A stretch of DNA of 40,877 nucleotides from an uncultured Prevotellaceae bacterium (GTDB taxonomy: Bacteria; Bacteroidota; Bacteroidia; Bacteroidales; Muribaculaceae), in contig ONYP01000047.1 in assembly GCA_900322135.1 (NCBI GenBank), forward strand, positions 1-40,877. The letters run 5' to 3'. Of this stretch, positions 22,010-30,297 are shown piece by piece. The position numbers and the translations under genes were made by a program. Within the stretch, counting starts at the first letter, position 1; every line of letters starts with the position of its first letter. The notes beneath the pieces are model-generated. The model had not been told where the DNA came from, ran no database searches, and worked only from the letters and a program-made list of their open reading frames with translations.

Positions 22010-22058
22010 TTGAAGTGAACCCCAAAAGTTTTTGTCCAACTTTTGGGGCTCACTTCAA
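22010..22058. repeat. Long palindrome between MBOAT and ompH3, resembling IS3-family ends
   Basis: Arms 22010-22030 and 22038-22058 pair over 21 bp with one mismatch and a 7-nt loop. The arm core CCCCAAAAGTT with the adjacent TTTGTCC resembles IS150/IS3-type terminal repeats (CCCCAAAAGTTGGACA), from memory. No transposase is present. Lying between convergent genes, it could also act as a two-way terminator. Confidence 0.6.
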
Positions 22059-22089
22059 GGCGACACCGCCAACAAGGTACACTAAAGGA

Positions 22090-22596
22090 TTACTTTAGTC
22101 CCAGGATGGTTTTCACCATCGGTGTAAGGTCGACTGTAGCGGGGCCGGTGTAGGCGACAGGCGTGACTGCGGTGTCAAACACCACATCGAGGCCAGCATG
22201 ACTGCCTGCTGTGCGGATGGCGGCCTGGATTCTGTCGGTAATCGGTTTGGTCAGTGCAGCGCGCGTGGCGGCAATGTCGTCGGCGGCACGGCGCTCAAAC
22301 TCACGCATCTTCTTATCGCTCTCCTGCAGTTCATGCACACGGCGTTCCTTGATGGTTTCGGGCATCGATGGGTCGGCAGCCACGGTCTGGTAATCAGCAT
22401 ATTTCTTGTCAAACTCACTCTGCAGCAGCTCATACTCGGCATGATACTGCTCGCTCAGGGTCTTCAACTGGGCTTCGGCGGCAGCCTTCTCAGGCATGAG
22501 GTCAAAAATCTGTTGCGAATTGACGATGCCGATTTTGGCCTGGGCCATGAGCATCAGCGGCATCAGCGCCATAGCAATCACTAAAATCTTCTTCAT
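22090..22596 (-). CDS. OmpH/Skp family periplasmic chaperone (third paralogue)
   Basis: This 168-residue protein has a signal peptide (1-19, ending LMAQA) and the OmpH layout: KIGIVNSQQIFDLMPEKAAA, a charged coiled-coil middle (about 40-120) and a C-terminal strand region with DVVFDTAVTPVAYTG. Skp-like proteins escort unfolded outer-membrane proteins through the periplasm to BamA. It matches the paralogue at 24922-25434 more closely than the one at 25571-26092. It lies apart from the bamA cluster, with a WG-repeat lipoprotein and an unknown exported protein between. Confidence 0.85.
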   Translation of the reverse strand: MKKILVIAMALMPLMLMAQAKIGIVNSQQIFDLMPEKAAAEAQLKTLSEQYHAEYELLQSEFDKKYADYQTVAADPSMPETIKERRVHELQESDKKMREFERRAADDIAATRAALTKPITDRIQAAIRTAGSHAGLDVVFDTAVTPVAYTGPATVDLTPMVKTILGLK

Positions 22597-22679
22597 ATCA
22601 TTCTATCTGTTCTTTGTTGATTATTCAGGTTGATGAGGCTTAACCAGGCGATGCCTTGCGGCATGTCTCCCCGGTCAAG

Positions 22680-23462
22680 TCATTTCTGCCGATAGTACAA
22701 GGTACCATCGACATAGAGGGCATCCTCGGCCTCGATATAGGCAATAGACAGTGAGGTGGGGATATCCACGATACGCGTGGCGTCAACCAATAGGTTGCCC
22801 GCACCGTCATAGGCCGAAACGCCGTATTCATAATCCTCGGGGGCTGACCATTCCTCCTCCAGGAAGCCCATCATGTAAGGACGATTGCGCACATTGTCGG
22901 GGTCGTCGGAGGTATACCCGATTTCAGTCCCGTAGATATACAACTTGATGTTGCCGTCCTCGACCTCCAGGGGTTCTTCAAAGAAGAACCCATCGGGGTC
23001 AGAAACACACTGGAATCTTCCGCTCAGCACATAATAATGCTGATGGGCCGCCGTCTGTTCGGCATCATAATAGGGCTGGAAGTCTTCGTCAAGCCCATAG
23101 AAACCGTGCCCGTTGGCATTGGCGGGGAAAATGCGTATTTCAAACCCGTCACGAGACTGAAAAACAGCGCCATCACGCACCAACTTCACGGGCAGCGGCG
23201 ACATCTGGTACTTCTTGACGGTGATCTGTGACTTGTCGAACAGGATATAGTAGCCCTGCTCATCTCCTTCATTACCCTCATACCTATACAGCGACTTGTT
23301 ATAGTCCACCATGCGGTTGATGGGGTCGTTGGTGTCCACAATCAACTGCCCCTTCTTGTAATTATCGATATCGACTTTGGCGTAATAGGCGGTCAACTGA
23401 CCTTGTGCCCACGACATCATCGCCAGGGACATCAGCAAAAATAATACACTGATTTTTTTCAT
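22680..23462 (-). CDS. Exported protein of unknown function
   Basis: I do not recognise this 260-residue protein. It has a clear signal peptide (MKKISVLFLLMSLAMMSWAQ) and an acidic, Tyr- and Gly-rich mature part with no obvious repeat, cysteine cluster or catalytic motif. Blocks such as HGFYGLDEDFQPYYDAEQ and DALYVDGTLYYRQ at the end look like beta-rich secreted proteins. It lies 83 bp upstream of the third ompH in the same direction, so the two may be co-transcribed. A possible promoter box is at 23602-23595. Confidence 0.75.
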   Translation of the reverse strand: MKKISVLFLLMSLAMMSWAQGQLTAYYAKVDIDNYKKGQLIVDTNDPINRMVDYNKSLYRYEGNEGDEQGYYILFDKSQITVKKYQMSPLPVKLVRDGAVFQSRDGFEIRIFPANANGHGFYGLDEDFQPYYDAEQTAAHQHYYVLSGRFQCVSDPDGFFFEEPLEVEDGNIKLYIYGTEIGYTSDDPDNVRNRPYMMGFLEEEWSAPEDYEYGVSAYDGAGNLLVDATRIVDIPTSLSIAYIEAEDALYVDGTLYYRQK

Positions 23463-23594
23463 ATCGATTCTTGTTTAAAGCGAGTTATACAAAACACAAC
23501 TATCTGGACACTTGGTGATTGGCTAAAAATGTTATACCTTTATCGTGTTAAAGCGCAAAGGGTTACAACCCATAGCCGCAGTAATCACCGATGA

Positions 23595-23602
23595 CAAAAT
23601 TA
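23595..23602 (-). promoter_or_regulatory. Possible promoter -7 box for the exported-protein/ompH3 pair
   Basis: TAATTTTG on the minus strand, about 130 bp above the ATG at 23462. No good -33 element was seen, so this is tentative. The rest of 23463-23740 shows no recognisable gene. Confidence 0.3.
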
Positions 23603-23740
23603 CGGAATTATCTTGTATTGCAGATGATTTCAGCAAGTTTTTTGGCACCATGATGTCAAAATCCACACTCAAGTGGTCTCAAAAGCGCTTTTATCACCTT
23701 GACTCGACGGTGGATGGTGAGCACAAGCGGACTGTAATCT

Positions 23741-23926
23741 CTAATTGTCCTCCTCGTCGAGGCAGAAGGTGATGCGGCCTCTCTTGTCCATGAGGCCCCA
23801 TATATGCTCATATTTGCCTTTACCTATGACAACAGCAAGGCCATGTGAATAGATGATGTCGTTGCCTGTGTACACAATGTCTCTATTCACCTGGAAGAGC
23901 CGCTTGCCTGTCTTGTCACCACCCTT
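23741..23926 (-). pseudogene. Out-of-frame C-terminal part of the WG-repeat lipoprotein
   Basis: Just past the TGA of the lipoprotein frame, the neighbouring frame continues the same kind of protein: GGDKTGKRLFQVNRDIVY, then YSHGLAVVIGKGKYEHIWG and LMDKRGRITFCLDEEDN, ending in TAG at 23743-23741. GLAVV and LMDKRGRI are WG-repeat features. Removing one G from a GGG run near 23920 would join both parts into a frame of 297 residues. So a single-base indel separates them. Confidence 0.7.
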
Positions 23927-24635
23927 CAGGCAATGTAATCACCATCTTGCCTGAATGGTCGATATAGCCTCTTTGGATTTCTTCGCCCGTCGTCGTAACG
24001 GCAGCCAGACCCTCGCTGAAATCGCCAGCCTGACTGAAGATGCCCGGAAAAGCCAGTTTGCCAGTCTTGTCAATATAACTGAACCATTCATAGTCACCGT
24101 CCACGACAACGGCACAAAGTCCTTCATGGAAATCATTACCGTTGCTCTCGGATGGGGTTTCGTACTGATAAGGTATGACCAATTCGCCCTTCGTGTTGAT
24201 ATAGCCGACCAGGTGGGAGTCGTTGATGACCAGGCCCATGCCATCACTGAAATCGCAGGCGAAATGATACCGATAAGGAATGACCAGTTTTTCCTCGGCA
24301 TCGACATAACCATATAGTCCATCATTGTATCGCGCCCTCAGTGCATTGGGATCCACCTCTTCCTCAGGCCGACTATCCAATATGTTTCCCTGCAGGTCGA
24401 TATAAAACCGCTCGTCGCCCTTGTCCACAGAGAGTGCACCACAGTCTAACATATATATATAAGTACTGCCTTCAATGGCCTTGGCAAGGGCTTCGAAATC
24501 GTAAGGCTCTTCTTCCACTGTTACTTCAGGAGCATCCACGACGGCTGTGCCAGCCTGTGCCTGGTTCTGTTTGCCATCGCATGAGATGATCGTGGCGGCA
24601 CACAACAGCAACATTGTCAATAAACTCTTCATCAT
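23916..24635 (-). CDS. WG-repeat lipoprotein, truncated by a frameshift
   Basis: The 239-residue open frame begins with a lipoprotein signal peptide (MMKSLLTMLLLCAATIISC, lipidation at C19) and an Asp/Glu-rich spacer. WG-type repeats follow from about 95 on: DGLYGYVDAEEKLVIPYRY, HLVGYINTKGELVIPYQY, EWFSYIDKTGKLAFPG and IQRGYIDHSGKMVI. WG repeats form beta-rich surface modules, usually without known enzymatic function. The frame ends abruptly at LPEGW, and its natural continuation lies in the next frame to 23741, so this product lacks about the last 58 residues. The promoter box is at 24775-24768. Confidence 0.8.
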   Translation of the reverse strand: MMKSLLTMLLLCAATIISCDGKQNQAQAGTAVVDAPEVTVEEEPYDFEALAKAIEGSTYIYMLDCGALSVDKGDERFYIDLQGNILDSRPEEEVDPNALRARYNDGLYGYVDAEEKLVIPYRYHFACDFSDGMGLVINDSHLVGYINTKGELVIPYQYETPSESNGNDFHEGLCAVVVDGDYEWFSYIDKTGKLAFPGIFSQAGDFSEGLAAVTTTGEEIQRGYIDHSGKMVITLPEGW

Positions 24636-24767
24636 AACATTAATTATTTTAAATCTGACATACCTCCAGGAAAGCCATCATTATCTTGATTGTCTTATGA
24701 ACTACCCCATTAAGAACCGCACTGGACGGCTACCACCACAGCATGACTCAATACAGGTTGCTTTTTG

Positions 24768-24775
24768 CAAAAGTA
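24768..24775 (-). promoter_or_regulatory. Promoter -7 box of the WG-repeat lipoprotein
   Basis: TACTTTTG on the minus strand, about 130 bp above the start codon. The spacer between it and the gene shows nothing else recognisable. Confidence 0.45.
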
Positions 24776-24844
24776 ATAAAATTCCCGATTGATTGATTAT
24801 TTTTGAGATTATTTTTGGCAATCCATGTTCCCGCGCTACAAATA

Positions 24845-24877
24845 ATCCCCTCATGAACACCAGGTTCACAAGGGGAT
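24845..24877 (-). terminator. Terminator of the bamA-ompH operon
   Basis: ATCCCCT/AGGGGAT (24845-24851 and 24871-24877) plus inner TGAAC/GTTCA form a two-part stem just after the ompH2 stop. On the minus strand it is followed by a weakly T-rich stretch. Confidence 0.6.
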
Positions 24878-24921
24878 CAACATCTTAACTAAATCGTGTC
24901 TTGCGTATTATATATCAGAAT

Positions 24922-25434
24922 TTACTTAATACCCAACTTGGCTTTCACCTTGGTGCTCACATCCTCGGCATTGGTGCCCGTGTAGAGAATCGAGCCTGCA
25001 GCCTGGTCAAAGATGAAGGTGTAACCACCTTCAGCGCCGACGGCCTGAATGGCATTCTGCAGTTTCTGAGTGATGGGGGCGATGAGCATATCCTGCTGCT
25101 TCTGCATATCCTGGGCAGCGGTCTGCTGGAAGTTCTGAATCTTCACATAGTCATCCTGCAATTCCTGGTTATGACGGTCCTTGATGGCCTGAGGAGTGCT
25201 GGGGTCCTGGTCGGCTGCCTCATACTCGGCCATCTTCTTTTGGAAAGCGTCCTGCAGGTTCTTGAATTCGGCCTCATACTTGTCGCTCACCTGCTTGAGA
25301 GTGTTCTCGGCGGTCACCTTTTCGGGCATCACATTAAAGATCTCGTTGGTGTTGATGTAACCGAATTTCTGAGCCTGTGCTCCGAGGCACAGCGTGGTAG
25401 CCATAACGGCTAAGAGCATAAATCTTTTAAACAT
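24922..25434 (-). CDS. OmpH/Skp family periplasmic chaperone (second paralogue)
   Basis: The 170-residue protein has a signal peptide (1-21, ending LGAQA) and the OmpH pattern QKFGYINTNEIFNVMPEKVT, a long charged coiled coil and a C-terminal YTFIFDQAAGSILYTG. It is the last gene of the envelope operon and follows the first ompH after a 136-bp spacer with a telomere-like period-7 array. A terminator lies downstream. Role inferred from family: holding outer-membrane proteins for BamA. Confidence 0.9.
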   Translation of the reverse strand: MFKRFMLLAVMATTLCLGAQAQKFGYINTNEIFNVMPEKVTAENTLKQVSDKYEAEFKNLQDAFQKKMAEYEAADQDPSTPQAIKDRHNQELQDDYVKIQNFQQTAAQDMQKQQDMLIAPITQKLQNAIQAVGAEGGYTFIFDQAAGSILYTGTNAEDVSTKVKAKLGIK

Positions 25435-25457
25435 GTCTAAAAATGATTTTCTTTGTT

Positions 25458-25471
25458 AGTATACTAGTATA
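25458..25471. other. Short perfect palindrome between the two ompH genes
   Basis: TATACTAGTATA is a 12-bp perfect palindrome in an AT-rich leader of the second ompH. It might be a protein-binding site or chance. Confidence 0.3.
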
Positions 25472-25519
25472 TTGTCTGAATTCTATCGTTATCGCTCAGT
25501 GTTCAGAATCTCTCTTTTC

Positions 25520-25547
25520 TCTAAACTCTAAACCCTAAACTCTAAAC
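25520..25547 (+). repeat. Telomere-like period-7 array between ompH genes
   Basis: Four 7-bp units run in tandem: TCTAAAC, TCTAAAC, CCTAAAC, TCTAAAC. A small hairpin, TTCAAGT/ACTTGAA (25548-25570), follows next to the ompH1 stop. Confidence 0.75.
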
Positions 25548-25570
25548 TTCAAGTATCAGGGAAACTTGAA

Positions 25571-26092
25571 TTACTTGTAACCCATTTTCTCGAGAATCTC
25601 GTTGCTCACATCGATGCGGGGCGAGGCATAGATGATGCTCTGGCTGCTGGCGCGGTCAAAGATGACCTGGAAGCCACGCTCCTCACACACCTTCTTGCAT
25701 GCATTGTAGATGTCGTCCTGGATGGGCTTGATGAGCGACTGGCGCTTCTTGAACAATTCGCCCTGGGGACCAAAGTACTTGTACTGCAGCTGCTGAGCCT
25801 CTTTCTCCTTATCGGTGATTTCGGTCTCTTTCTTCTTCTTCTGGTCGTCGGTCAGGAACACCATGTCGGCCTGATAGTTCTTATACATCGTGTCGGCCTC
25901 CTTCTTGAGTTCGTCGACCTCGCGCTGCCAGCGCTGCGACACCTGGTTGAGCTGCTCGTTGGCCATCTCATAGGCAGGAATGTTCTTCAGGACATACTCC
26001 ATGTCCATCAAAGCAAACTTCTGCGCGTGGGCGGCCATAAAACCGGCGACAAGCGCCACTGCAATTAAAGCTATCCTTTTCATATTCTTCAT
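25571..26092 (-). CDS. OmpH/Skp family periplasmic chaperone (first paralogue)
   Basis: The 173-residue protein has a signal peptide (1-23, ending AAHAQ) and FALMDMEYVLKNIPAYEMANEQL at the mature start. A strongly charged helical middle contains LTDDQKKKKETEITDKEKEA, and the end is QVIFDRASSQSIIYASPRIDVS. This is the Skp fold: a beta base with a long helical hairpin that trimerises. It lies 89 bp downstream of bamA, the conserved position in Bacteroidota. Confidence 0.92.
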   Translation of the reverse strand: MKNMKRIALIAVALVAGFMAAHAQKFALMDMEYVLKNIPAYEMANEQLNQVSQRWQREVDELKKEADTMYKNYQADMVFLTDDQKKKKETEITDKEKEAQQLQYKYFGPQGELFKKRQSLIKPIQDDIYNACKKVCEERGFQVIFDRASSQSIIYASPRIDVSNEILEKMGYK

Positions 26093-26181
26093 TATTATAG
26101 ATTGTTGTGTTAAAAAATTCGACTTTTAGACTGACTATTTACCAAATCGTTTATTCAGCAAGTCTTTTTTTGGAAATCACA

Positions 26182-28854
26182 TTAGAACTCCTGACCGAGT
26201 ACGAAGTGGAAGTTGCTGCCGCCCTTCTCGCCGAAGACCTTGTCGAAACCGTAACCCCAGTCGATACCCATCATACCAATCATCGGCAGGAAGATGCGGG
26301 CACCCACACCAGCCGAGCGCTTGATGTTGAACGGGTTGAAGTCCTTGACACTGGTCCAGGCATTACCGCCCTCGATGAACACCAGGGGATAGATGGTGGC
26401 GCTCTGCGAGAGCATCAGCGGGAAGTGCAACTCAACGGCAAAGCGGTCATAGGCATAACCCTCGGAGCCGTAAGGCGTGAACGCGCCGTTCTCGTAACCG
26501 CGCAGGGCGATGGTCTCGGTGGCATAGGTGTAAGAGCCCGACATACCGTCACCACCCACATAGAAGGTCTCGAACGGCGACTTGAGCCACTTGTTCCAGC
26601 TGCCCAGCAGACCGAAGTCGGCACGGGTCATCAGCACCAGCGTCCAGCGGCCGTCGGGGTCGGTGAGCGGCGTGTAGGTGCGGGCTTGGAACTTCAGTTT
26701 CCAGTACTCAATCCACTTGTACAGCTCCTTCTTGGAGGCTTCGGTCTTGCTCTCGCTCAGGGCCTGCCAGTTTTTCTTGCCGAACAGGCTGGCCGGCGGC
26801 GTGGCATTGAAGCTCAGGGTGAAGGTGCTGCCCTTGCGGGTATACAATGGGTTGTCGATACTGTTGCGCTGCAGGGTCAGTCCAAACACAATCGAATTGG
26901 AAACACCATTCTTCATATAATAGAGGTACTCCCAGTTCTTGAGGCTGTACCACTGGTAACTTACTGATGCCATGAAGGTGAAGTAGTCATCAGGCCACTT
27001 GAGTCGCTTACCGAAGCCCACCGTCACACCGGCCATCTGCAGGTACTTGTTGGGGTCGTAGGCGTTCTCATAGTAGTTGTAACCGCCATAGCCGCCGTAA
27101 CCGCCGTAACCGTAGCCATAGCCGCCCATGCCATAATAATTGTTGTAATAGTTGTACATCGCATTCTGGTACAACTGGCTATAGTAGGACGAGTTGATAC
27201 CCGTCTGGCGGCTGTAGAAGGCCGATACCGACAGCGAGTTGGGACGCTTGCCGCCAAACCACGGGTCGAGGAACGACACGCTGTAGGCCTGGTAGTACTT
27301 GGCGTTGGTCTGGGCGCTGATGGTAAAGGTCTGGCCCTCGCCCTGCGGGATGAGTCCCTTGTAGGACGACGGGTGCAGCAGATTCTGAATGGAGAAGTTG
27401 GTGAACTTCAACGATGCCTTGAGGATGACACCGGTCTGGCCCCAACCCGCACTCAGCTCGACCTGGTCGTTGGCCTTGCTCTCGAGGTTGAGGATGATAT
27501 CCACGGTGCCATTATCGGGATTGGGTTCAGGACGGATGTCCATTTTCTCGGGGTCGAAGTGTCCCGTCTGGGCAATCTCTCGAGCCGAACGCATGAGGTC
27601 GTCCTTGGAGAACAGGTCACCGGGACGCACGCGCAGCTCACGGCGCACCACCTTTTCATACAAGCGGTCGTTACCGTTGATGACCACCTTGTTAATGCGG
27701 GCCTGCTTACCCTCATACATGCGCATCTCCAAGTCAATGCTGTCGCCCTCGATTTTGGTCTCGATGGGAATCAGTTGATAGAAGAGGTAACCATTGTTGA
27801 GGTACAGGTTGGACACGGCATCGTCATCTTCCTGGGTGCGCTTGGTGAGCAGTTTCTGATTGTAGACATCACCTTTCTTGATGCCCAGAATCTCGTCCAG
27901 GATGACCGAGGGATAGACCGTGTTACCCACCCAAGTGATATCTGAGATATAGTAGCGCTTACCCTCATCCACGGTTAGATAGATGTCAACGCTCTTCTCG
28001 TCGTAGGGGACCACGCTGTCTTTCACAATCACAGCGTCGCGGTAACCCTTCTCGTTGTACTTGTCGATGATGAGTTGCTTGTCGGCCTCGTAGTCGCTCT
28101 GGACAAACTTCTTCTGCGAGAAGATTTTCCACAGGTTATTCTTCTCGTTGGTCTTCTTCATGGTGCGCTTGATCTTGCTGTCGCTCAACACCTCGTTGCC
28201 CTCGATGTAAATCTTGTGCACCTTGATTTTCTCGTGCTTGTCGACATTGATGTTCACAATCACCTCGTTCTGCTTGCTCAGGTCGGGCACCTGCACGACC
28301 TCACATGTTGCCTGGCCGAAACCCTTGTTGGCATAATACTTCTCGATGATGATTTTGATGCGGTCGGCGATGTTGGGGGTCATCTGGCTGCCCGGCTGGA
28401 AATTCAGGCGCTCCATGATGTCCTTCTTCTCGCCGCTCTTCATGCCGTTGTAGTTCACCTGGGACACACGCGGCTGCTGGCGCAGGTTAAACACCAGCCA
28501 TGCCTGGTCCTGGTAGATTTTCTCAACCTGGATCTGCACCTTGGAGAACAGTCCCTGCCGCCAAAAACGCTTGGCGGCATTCTTGATGTCATCACCGGGG
28601 ATATCCACCCGCTGACCAATTGCCAGTCCCGAGTAGCCGATGATGATGCTCTCATCATAGTTATCCACGCCCTCGACACGCAGGCCCGCGATTTCATACT
28701 TGGTGGGCGAAGCCGTGAAGACGATTTTGGGATTATAGATGGTATCGTTGACCGTTTGCGTCTCTTGGGCTCCTGCCGCAACGGGCAGCAGCATGGCCAT
28801 CGACAGCAACGACAACAACTTGTGCTTGGTTTTCATTATCGGGTTTTTCTTCAT
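26182..28854 (-). CDS. bamA: Outer membrane protein assembly factor BamA
   Basis: BamA folds and inserts outer-membrane beta-barrel proteins. The 890-residue protein has a signal peptide (cleavage near AAGAQ, residue 30), POTRA domains over about 52-465 (for example KIYIEGNEVLSDSKIKRTM and ITWVGNTVYPSVILDEI) and a C-terminal barrel. The barrel includes SVSFLDPWFGGKRPNSLSV and the conserved IALRGYENG, the xRGxE turn of the Omp85 lid. Residues 567-596, between barrel strands, are a Gly/Tyr-rich run with GGYG repeats. Its ATG overlaps the uppS stop (ATGA at 28854-28851). A second ATG at 28836 is an alternative start just before the hydrophobic core. Confidence 0.95.
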   Translation of the reverse strand: MKKNPIMKTKHKLLSLLSMAMLLPVAAGAQETQTVNDTIYNPKIVFTASPTKYEIAGLRVEGVDNYDESIIIGYSGLAIGQRVDIPGDDIKNAAKRFWRQGLFSKVQIQVEKIYQDQAWLVFNLRQQPRVSQVNYNGMKSGEKKDIMERLNFQPGSQMTPNIADRIKIIIEKYYANKGFGQATCEVVQVPDLSKQNEVIVNINVDKHEKIKVHKIYIEGNEVLSDSKIKRTMKKTNEKNNLWKIFSQKKFVQSDYEADKQLIIDKYNEKGYRDAVIVKDSVVPYDEKSVDIYLTVDEGKRYYISDITWVGNTVYPSVILDEILGIKKGDVYNQKLLTKRTQEDDDAVSNLYLNNGYLFYQLIPIETKIEGDSIDLEMRMYEGKQARINKVVINGNDRLYEKVVRRELRVRPGDLFSKDDLMRSAREIAQTGHFDPEKMDIRPEPNPDNGTVDIILNLESKANDQVELSAGWGQTGVILKASLKFTNFSIQNLLHPSSYKGLIPQGEGQTFTISAQTNAKYYQAYSVSFLDPWFGGKRPNSLSVSAFYSRQTGINSSYYSQLYQNAMYNYYNNYYGMGGYGYGYGGYGGYGGYNYYENAYDPNKYLQMAGVTVGFGKRLKWPDDYFTFMASVSYQWYSLKNWEYLYYMKNGVSNSIVFGLTLQRNSIDNPLYTRKGSTFTLSFNATPPASLFGKKNWQALSESKTEASKKELYKWIEYWKLKFQARTYTPLTDPDGRWTLVLMTRADFGLLGSWNKWLKSPFETFYVGGDGMSGSYTYATETIALRGYENGAFTPYGSEGYAYDRFAVELHFPLMLSQSATIYPLVFIEGGNAWTSVKDFNPFNIKRSAGVGARIFLPMIGMMGIDWGYGFDKVFGEKGGSNFHFVLGQEF

Positions 28855-29612
28855 TTTTCGTCATTAACCTGTTCGCTCGTTTTCCCGTAGCGTCGCTCAC
28901 GCGCCTGGAAGTCGGCTATCGCCTCAACAAAGTCTTCCTTGGTGAAATCGGGCCAATATTTTGAAGTGAAGTATAATTCGCTATAAGCAATCTGCCACAA
29001 CAGATAATTGCTCACGCGCAGGTCGCCACCGGTGCGGATGAGCAAGTCGGGGTCCGGCATGTCGTGGGTGGACAAGCGCGAGGCAAACATCTCGTCGTTG
29101 ATGTCGGCGGGGTCGACCGCGCCTGCGGCAGCATCACGGGCCAGCTTGCGGCAAGCCTCAACGATTTCCCAGCGAGAGGAATAACTCAATGCCAAGCACA
29201 AGACCAGACCGGTGCAGTGCCCGGTGTCCTGCATGCACTTGCGCAAGCGGTTGACGGCAAACTCGGGCATGCGCCCCATGTCGCCAATGGTGGTCAGTCT
29301 CACATTGTTCTTGATCAGGTCGGGGGTCTGTTGCTCGATGCTCACCACGATGAGGTTCATCAAGGCATCGACCTCGTCCTGCGGACGGTTCCAGTTCTCG
29401 GTCGAGAAGGTGTACAGTGTCAGGTATTTCACGCCCACCTCACTGGCTATCTCGGTAGCCTGGCGCACGGTGGCCACTCCGTTCTCATGACCGAAACTGC
29501 GTTCCTGTCCATGCTGCTTGGCCCAACGGCCGTTGCCGTCCATGATGATGGCGACATGCCGTGGTATGCGCGTCGGGTCAAGTTGCTGTATTTTTTCGCT
29601 GAGTGTTGACAT
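28851..29612 (-). CDS. uppS: Isoprenyl transferase (undecaprenyl diphosphate synthase)
   Basis: UppS condenses farnesyl diphosphate with eight isopentenyl diphosphates to give the C55 carrier for peptidoglycan and surface glycans. The 253-residue cis-prenyltransferase shows HVAIIMDGNGRWAKQ with catalytic D25, SFGHENGVATVR, LTLYTFSTENWNRP and the C-terminal PDPDLLIRTGGDLRVSNY. I choose MSTLSEK (29612) as start because the longer frame would run into the PorG-like gene. The gap to that gene is 11 bp and the stop overlaps bamA. Confidence 0.95.
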   Translation of the reverse strand: MSTLSEKIQQLDPTRIPRHVAIIMDGNGRWAKQHGQERSFGHENGVATVRQATEIASEVGVKYLTLYTFSTENWNRPQDEVDALMNLIVVSIEQQTPDLIKNNVRLTTIGDMGRMPEFAVNRLRKCMQDTGHCTGLVLCLALSYSSRWEIVEACRKLARDAAAGAVDPADINDEMFASRLSTHDMPDPDLLIRTGGDLRVSNYLLWQIAYSELYFTSKYWPDFTKEDFVEAIADFQARERRYGKTSEQVNDEK

Positions 29613-29623
29613 TGCGTAATGCT

Positions 29624-30292
29624 TTATTCTATATAGTTGCACTTGATGCACCGCTTGCCGAACTCGTAGGACACCGAGAACATGGCAAAACTGTACCAGT
29701 CGGTGTTCTTGGCAAACGAGTGCTTGATGCCGTACAGGTCGCTCAAGTGGTCGATGCGGTCGCTGAATTCCTTGCGCATCGTAAACTCAAAGCCCAGATT
29801 CAGGCGGTCTTTGAACTTGTATTTCACACCGATGCCGATGGGTATCGTGAACGACGCCTGGTTGTGGCCGTTGCTGATGGCGAACACAAAGCCCACACCG
29901 GCAACCATATAGGGCGAGATGGGCTTGTATTTCTTGTACATCGGGCCGCGGCCGTAGTTCAAGAAATTGAACTCGGCAGTGAAGCCCAGATCGATGAGGC
30001 TTGACGAGAAGTCATATTCCATCTCATCGGGGAACTGGGTTTCAATATCCTTGCTGTTGCCGCTGATGCTGGCATAGTTCAGGTTGGCCTTGAATGCCCA
30101 ACGGCTGTTGTGGGCATAGCGGAACATGGCGCCGCCCGTCACTCCGGGATGCTTGAACAGGTTGCTGTTGTTCACATCGCCCAGATAACCCGACATGCCC
30201 AATGTGGGACCCACCTCGTACTTGTACTGCTGGGCCGTTGCGGCAATTGCGGTGAGCAACGCTATCAGAACTATATACAACGATTTCTTCAT
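29624..30292 (-). CDS. PorG-like outer membrane protein (DUF6089 family)
   Basis: The 222-residue protein has a signal peptide (MKKSLYIVLIALLTAIAATAQ) and an outer-membrane beta-barrel style with VGPTLGMSGYLGDVNNSNLF near the start. It ends FGKRCIKCNYIE, the C-x-x-C terminus usual for this group. PorG is a type IX secretion-associated barrel in Porphyromonas; in other Bacteroidales this homologue sits directly upstream of uppS-bamA, as here. A type IX role is not shown by anything else in the window. The start at 30292 is set by the signal peptide; the longer frame overlaps the DUF6242 gene. Confidence 0.85.
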   Translation of the reverse strand: MKKSLYIVLIALLTAIAATAQQYKYEVGPTLGMSGYLGDVNNSNLFKHPGVTGGAMFRYAHNSRWAFKANLNYASISGNSKDIETQFPDEMEYDFSSSLIDLGFTAEFNFLNYGRGPMYKKYKPISPYMVAGVGFVFAISNGHNQASFTIPIGIGVKYKFKDRLNLGFEFTMRKEFSDRIDHLSDLYGIKHSFAKNTDWYSFAMFSVSYEFGKRCIKCNYIE

Positions 30293-30297
30293 CTCAA

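Noticed and set aside
23545-23772. 75-codon plus-strand frame
   Set aside because: It has no motif, overlaps the end of the out-of-frame WG segment, and lacks a promoter or start context.
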